Assembly: GCF_003043945.1 (NCBI RefSeq)
Contig: NZ_PYXG01000001.1
Coordinates: 1,476,501-1,540,500, forward strand
From: Prevotella sp. oral taxon 376
GTDB taxonomy: Bacteria; Bacteroidota; Bacteroidia; Bacteroidales; Bacteroidaceae
Reading direction: 5' to 3'
DNA: 64,000 bases
The notes beneath the pieces were generated by a model. It saw only the letters and a list, made by a program, of their open reading frames with translations. It ran no database searches and was not told the DNA's origin. The position numbers and the translations under genes were made by a program. Position 1 is the first letter of the stretch. Every line of letters begins with the position of its first letter. This document shows positions 62,701 to 64,000 of the stretch, in pieces.

Positions 62701-63241
62701 GGAGCTGAAGAACGACGAGTTTCAGGATATCTACGCGGAGGAAATAGCCCAGGGGAAGCAGTTCAGCGGCGATGAGTTTGTGGAAGATTGCGCCATTGAG
62801 AGCGACCTGGAGATGTACTTTCCGGATACCTATGTACCGGGTTCCAGCGAGCGGATGCTGCTGTATAGGGAGCTCGACAATATTAATGACGACAAGGAAC
62901 TGGCCGACTATCGTAGCCGACTCATCGACCGTTTCGGCCCTGTGCCCCACGAGGGTGAGGAGCTGATGCAGGTGGTGGCCTTGCGCCGACTGGGCAAGCG
63001 GCTGGGCTGCGAGAAGATCATCCTGCGCCAGGGACTGCTGAACCTGCAGTTTGTCTCCAATCCCGACAGCGCCTATTACAAGAGCCAGGCTTTCGACCGT
63101 GTGATCAACTACATAGCTTCCAATCCCCGCCGGTGCGACCTGAAGGAGGTCAAGGGGCGCAGGATGATGCATGTCTTGCAGGTGCGGACGGTGAAGGAGG
63201 CCGTCGAGGTTCTGAGACTTATGGACGGGCGGCAGCAATGA
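59795..63241 (+). CDS. mfd: Transcription-repair coupling factor
   Basis: 1148 residues, full length for Mfd. An N-terminal UvrB-like module (residues 1-350), the RNA-polymerase interacting CarD-like domain (LQEMEPGDFIVHVDFGIGKFGGL, about residue 455), the superfamily 2 helicase with P-loop CGDVGFGKTEVAVRAAF, IIDEEQKFGV and MSATPIPRTL, HQMRGRVGRSNRKAFCYLL, and the C-terminal TRCF domain. Mfd removes stalled RNA polymerase at lesions and recruits UvrA. ATG immediately follows the previous stop, so it is probably co-transcribed with the mannosyltransferase gene. Confidence 0.98.
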   Translation: MRIQDISHLYGVSPQAGALLKVLEDRSVNRVFLQGLLASATPVLFASVASKVHRTILFVLQDADEAGYFYHDLEQILGQEEVLFYPSSYRRSIKYAQRDAANEILRTEVLARLGSGKRSYIVTTPEALSELVVSKTNLDTQLLKLRIRQSIDVTDVVKTLRSLGFVETDYVYEPGQFALRGSILDVYSYSCEYPYRIDFFGDEIDTIRTFEVQDQLSKNRREEAEIVPELAMTESEKVSFLSFLPDDSLVVVKDLAYVCGVIDRIYQEGFSRQAMTEQLEVATEMERAEIVRSLQKEGNLSSARQFCEEMVRFKRVEIETDAGKSPEEGPSDSAILRFHITPQPLFHKNFDLLKQSLEDYILRGYKLYILADSQKQQQRLKDIFDETGADRERSSYDSQRSGIQFQPVDKTLHEGFADNDLRLCFFTDHQIFDRFHKYSLRSDSARAGKMALTMKELQEMEPGDFIVHVDFGIGKFGGLVRLPNPNGGFQEAIRIIYQNNDKVDVSIHSLYKISKYRRQDTGEPPRLSTLGTGAWERLKERTKKKIKDIARDLIRLYARRRREKGFAFSAETYMQRELEASFLYEDTPDQLRATQEVKSDMESARPMDRLVCGDVGFGKTEVAVRAAFKATYDSKQVAVLVPTTVLAFQHYQTFRDRLKNFPVRVDYLSRARTAKQTRQVLEDLASGRIDILIGTHKLIGKNVRWHDLGLLIIDEEQKFGVSVKERLRRLKTNVDTLTMSATPIPRTLQFSLMGARDMSIIRTPPPNRYPIHTELATYEHEVIADAVNFEMSRNGQVFFVNDRIDGLQEIAGLIHKYVPDCRIAIGHGQMPPEELETVIMGFINYDYDVLLSTTIVENGIDIPNANTIIINDAHRFGLSDLHQMRGRVGRSNRKAFCYLLAPPKSVLSPEARRRLEALENFSELGSGFNLAMQDLDIRGAGNLLGAEQSGFMEDLGYETYQKILSQAVTELKNDEFQDIYAEEIAQGKQFSGDEFVEDCAIESDLEMYFPDTYVPGSSERMLLYRELDNINDDKELADYRSRLIDRFGPVPHEGEELMQVVALRRLGKRLGCEKIILRQGLLNLQFVSNPDSAYYKSQAFDRVINYIASNPRRCDLKEVKGRRMMHVLQVRTVKEAVEVLRLMDGRQQ

Positions 63242-63277
63242 AATGGGATAACTGTCCCGCGAGTATCCGTTTTTTAG

Positions 63278-63285
63278 TATCTTTG
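63278..63285 (+). promoter_or_regulatory. -7 promoter of the symporter gene
   Basis: TATCTTTG, 8 bp before ATG 63294, giving a very short leader. Confidence 0.65.
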
Positions 63286-63293
63286 TAGTCGTT

Positions 63294-64000
63294 ATGATAA
63301 TCATTCTCACCGTTCTGGCATATTTCTTCATCCTGCTGCTCCTCAGCAGACTGACGGCCCGTCATGCCGACAACGACACATTCTACAGGGCCAACAGGAG
63401 GTCGCCGTGGTACATGGTGGCCTTCGGCATGGTGGGCGCGAGCATTTCGGGCGTTACCTTCGTGAGTGTGCCGGGCATGGTGGAGTATACCGACATGACC
63501 TACATGCAGACCTGCCTGGGTTTCATCATCGGTTATTTCCTGGTGGCCTTGGTGCTTTTGCCGGTATATTACAAGTTGAATCTTACCACCATTTATTCTT
63601 ATCTGAGGCAGCGGCTGGGCATGCGCTCCTATAAGACGGGAGCCGCCTTCTTCCTCCTCTCTAAGATGACGGGGGCTGCCGTGCGGTTCTATGTGGTCTG
63701 CATCATCCTCCAGAAGTTCGTCTTGGATGAGGTTGGCGTGCCCTTTCCGGTAACGGTCGTGGCGATGGTGGCGCTGATTTGGTTGTACACGAGGCGCGGC
63801 GGCATCAAGACATTGGTGTGGACGGACTCTTTCCAGACCATCTGCATGTTTGCGGCCTTGATTCTTATCTTCTTCCATGTGATGCGCGAGCTCGACCTGA
63901 ATGTGTCGGAGGCGGTGGCGGCCATTGCGCACGACGGCCATAGCCGCATGTTCGTGTTTGACGACTGGCTGTCGAGGCAGAACTTCTGGAAGCAGTTCTT
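63294..64000 (+). CDS. Sodium:solute symporter (SSS family), 5' part
   Basis: At least 235 residues, cut by the window end with the frame still open. Starts MIIILTVLAYFFILLLLSRL, followed by RRSPWYMVAFGMVGASISGVTFVSVPGMV, LGFIIGYFLVALVLLPVYY and YSYLRQRLGMRSYKTGAAFFLL (parts quoted), which match the first five or six segments of the SSS family. Substrate cannot be deduced. It is read outward from the window with its own promoter. Confidence 0.88.
   Translation, partial: MIIILTVLAYFFILLLLSRLTARHADNDTFYRANRRSPWYMVAFGMVGASISGVTFVSVPGMVEYTDMTYMQTCLGFIIGYFLVALVLLPVYYKLNLTTIYSYLRQRLGMRSYKTGAAFFLLSKMTGAAVRFYVVCIILQKFVLDEVGVPFPVTVVAMVALIWLYTRRGGIKTLVWTDSFQTICMFAALILIFFHVMRELDLNVSEAVAAIAHDGHSRMFVFDDWLSRQNFWKQF

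Overview
The window comes from a chromosome of the phylum Bacteroidota, most likely a member of Prevotellaceae (genus not determinable from sequence alone). The reasons are: (i) nearly every transcription unit is preceded by the Bacteroidota -7 element TAnnTTTG, often with a TTG/TTTG box about 19-20 bp upstream, and there are few Shine-Dalgarno sequences; (ii) lineage markers are present (GldH, RicT/PSP1 with a Cys-rich N-terminus, TlpA-type thioredoxin with a DUF4369-like domain, a very divergent LptD, a GH92/GH125/GH130 mannoside operon); (iii) base composition is around 50% GC and uniform, with no obvious island, prophage, IS element or CRISPR array.

Layout. 1-7.5 kb: tRNA-Met(CAT), nitrilase-type amidase, FMN reductase, glutamate dehydrogenase, YjbR protein, a Tat-exported aldo/keto reductase with a ferredoxin tail, gamma carbonic anhydrase, nicotinamidase. 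7.5-13.5 kb: NhaA, a frameshifted DUF389 remnant, RidA, enolase, a cupin and an exported alpha/beta hydrolase. 14.2-20.7 kb: a short PurH (IMP cyclohydrolase domain only) followed by the rod-shape operon mreB-mreC-mreD-mrdA-rodA. 20.7-23.5 kb, opposite strand: holB-ricT-gldH. 24.6-30.6 kb: a four-gene mannoside/N-glycan operon (GH92, GH125, MFS transporter, GH130 phosphorylase). 31-35.3 kb: rhamnose catabolism (rhaB, rhaA, an unknown membrane protein, and convergent rhaD). 35.5-38.7 kb: exported esterase, Fur-family regulator, LuxR-type regulator, TlpA-like thioredoxin. 38.8-40 kb: a preQ1-I riboswitch, a YhhQ-type queuosine-precursor transporter and QueF. 40-50.7 kb: lipoprotein, carboxyltransferase (OadA/PycB-like), HD hydrolase, LptD, CPA2 antiporter, PepT, tRNA-Arg(CCG). 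51-64 kb: AsnA, DnaX, FtsB/DivIC-like protein, dihydroorotase, metallophosphoesterase, PlsC, polyprenol-phosphate mannose synthase, Mfd and the start of a sodium:solute symporter.

Functionally most of the window is core metabolism and cell-envelope biology. The two catabolic modules are a mannoside module, where periplasmic exo-mannosidases trim glycans, an MFS protein imports a disaccharide and a cytoplasmic phosphorylase splits it, and a rhamnose module. The most noteworthy non-coding content is the preQ1 riboswitch just upstream of a queuosine salvage pair, and three families of dispersed intergenic repeats: three exact copies of a 3 x 22-bp near-palindromic tandem element, two copies of a triple TTACA/TGTAA palindrome cluster between convergent genes, and a recurrent AAAAGGCCGTTA word. 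Two orphan consensus promoters point into gene-free DNA and may drive small RNAs.
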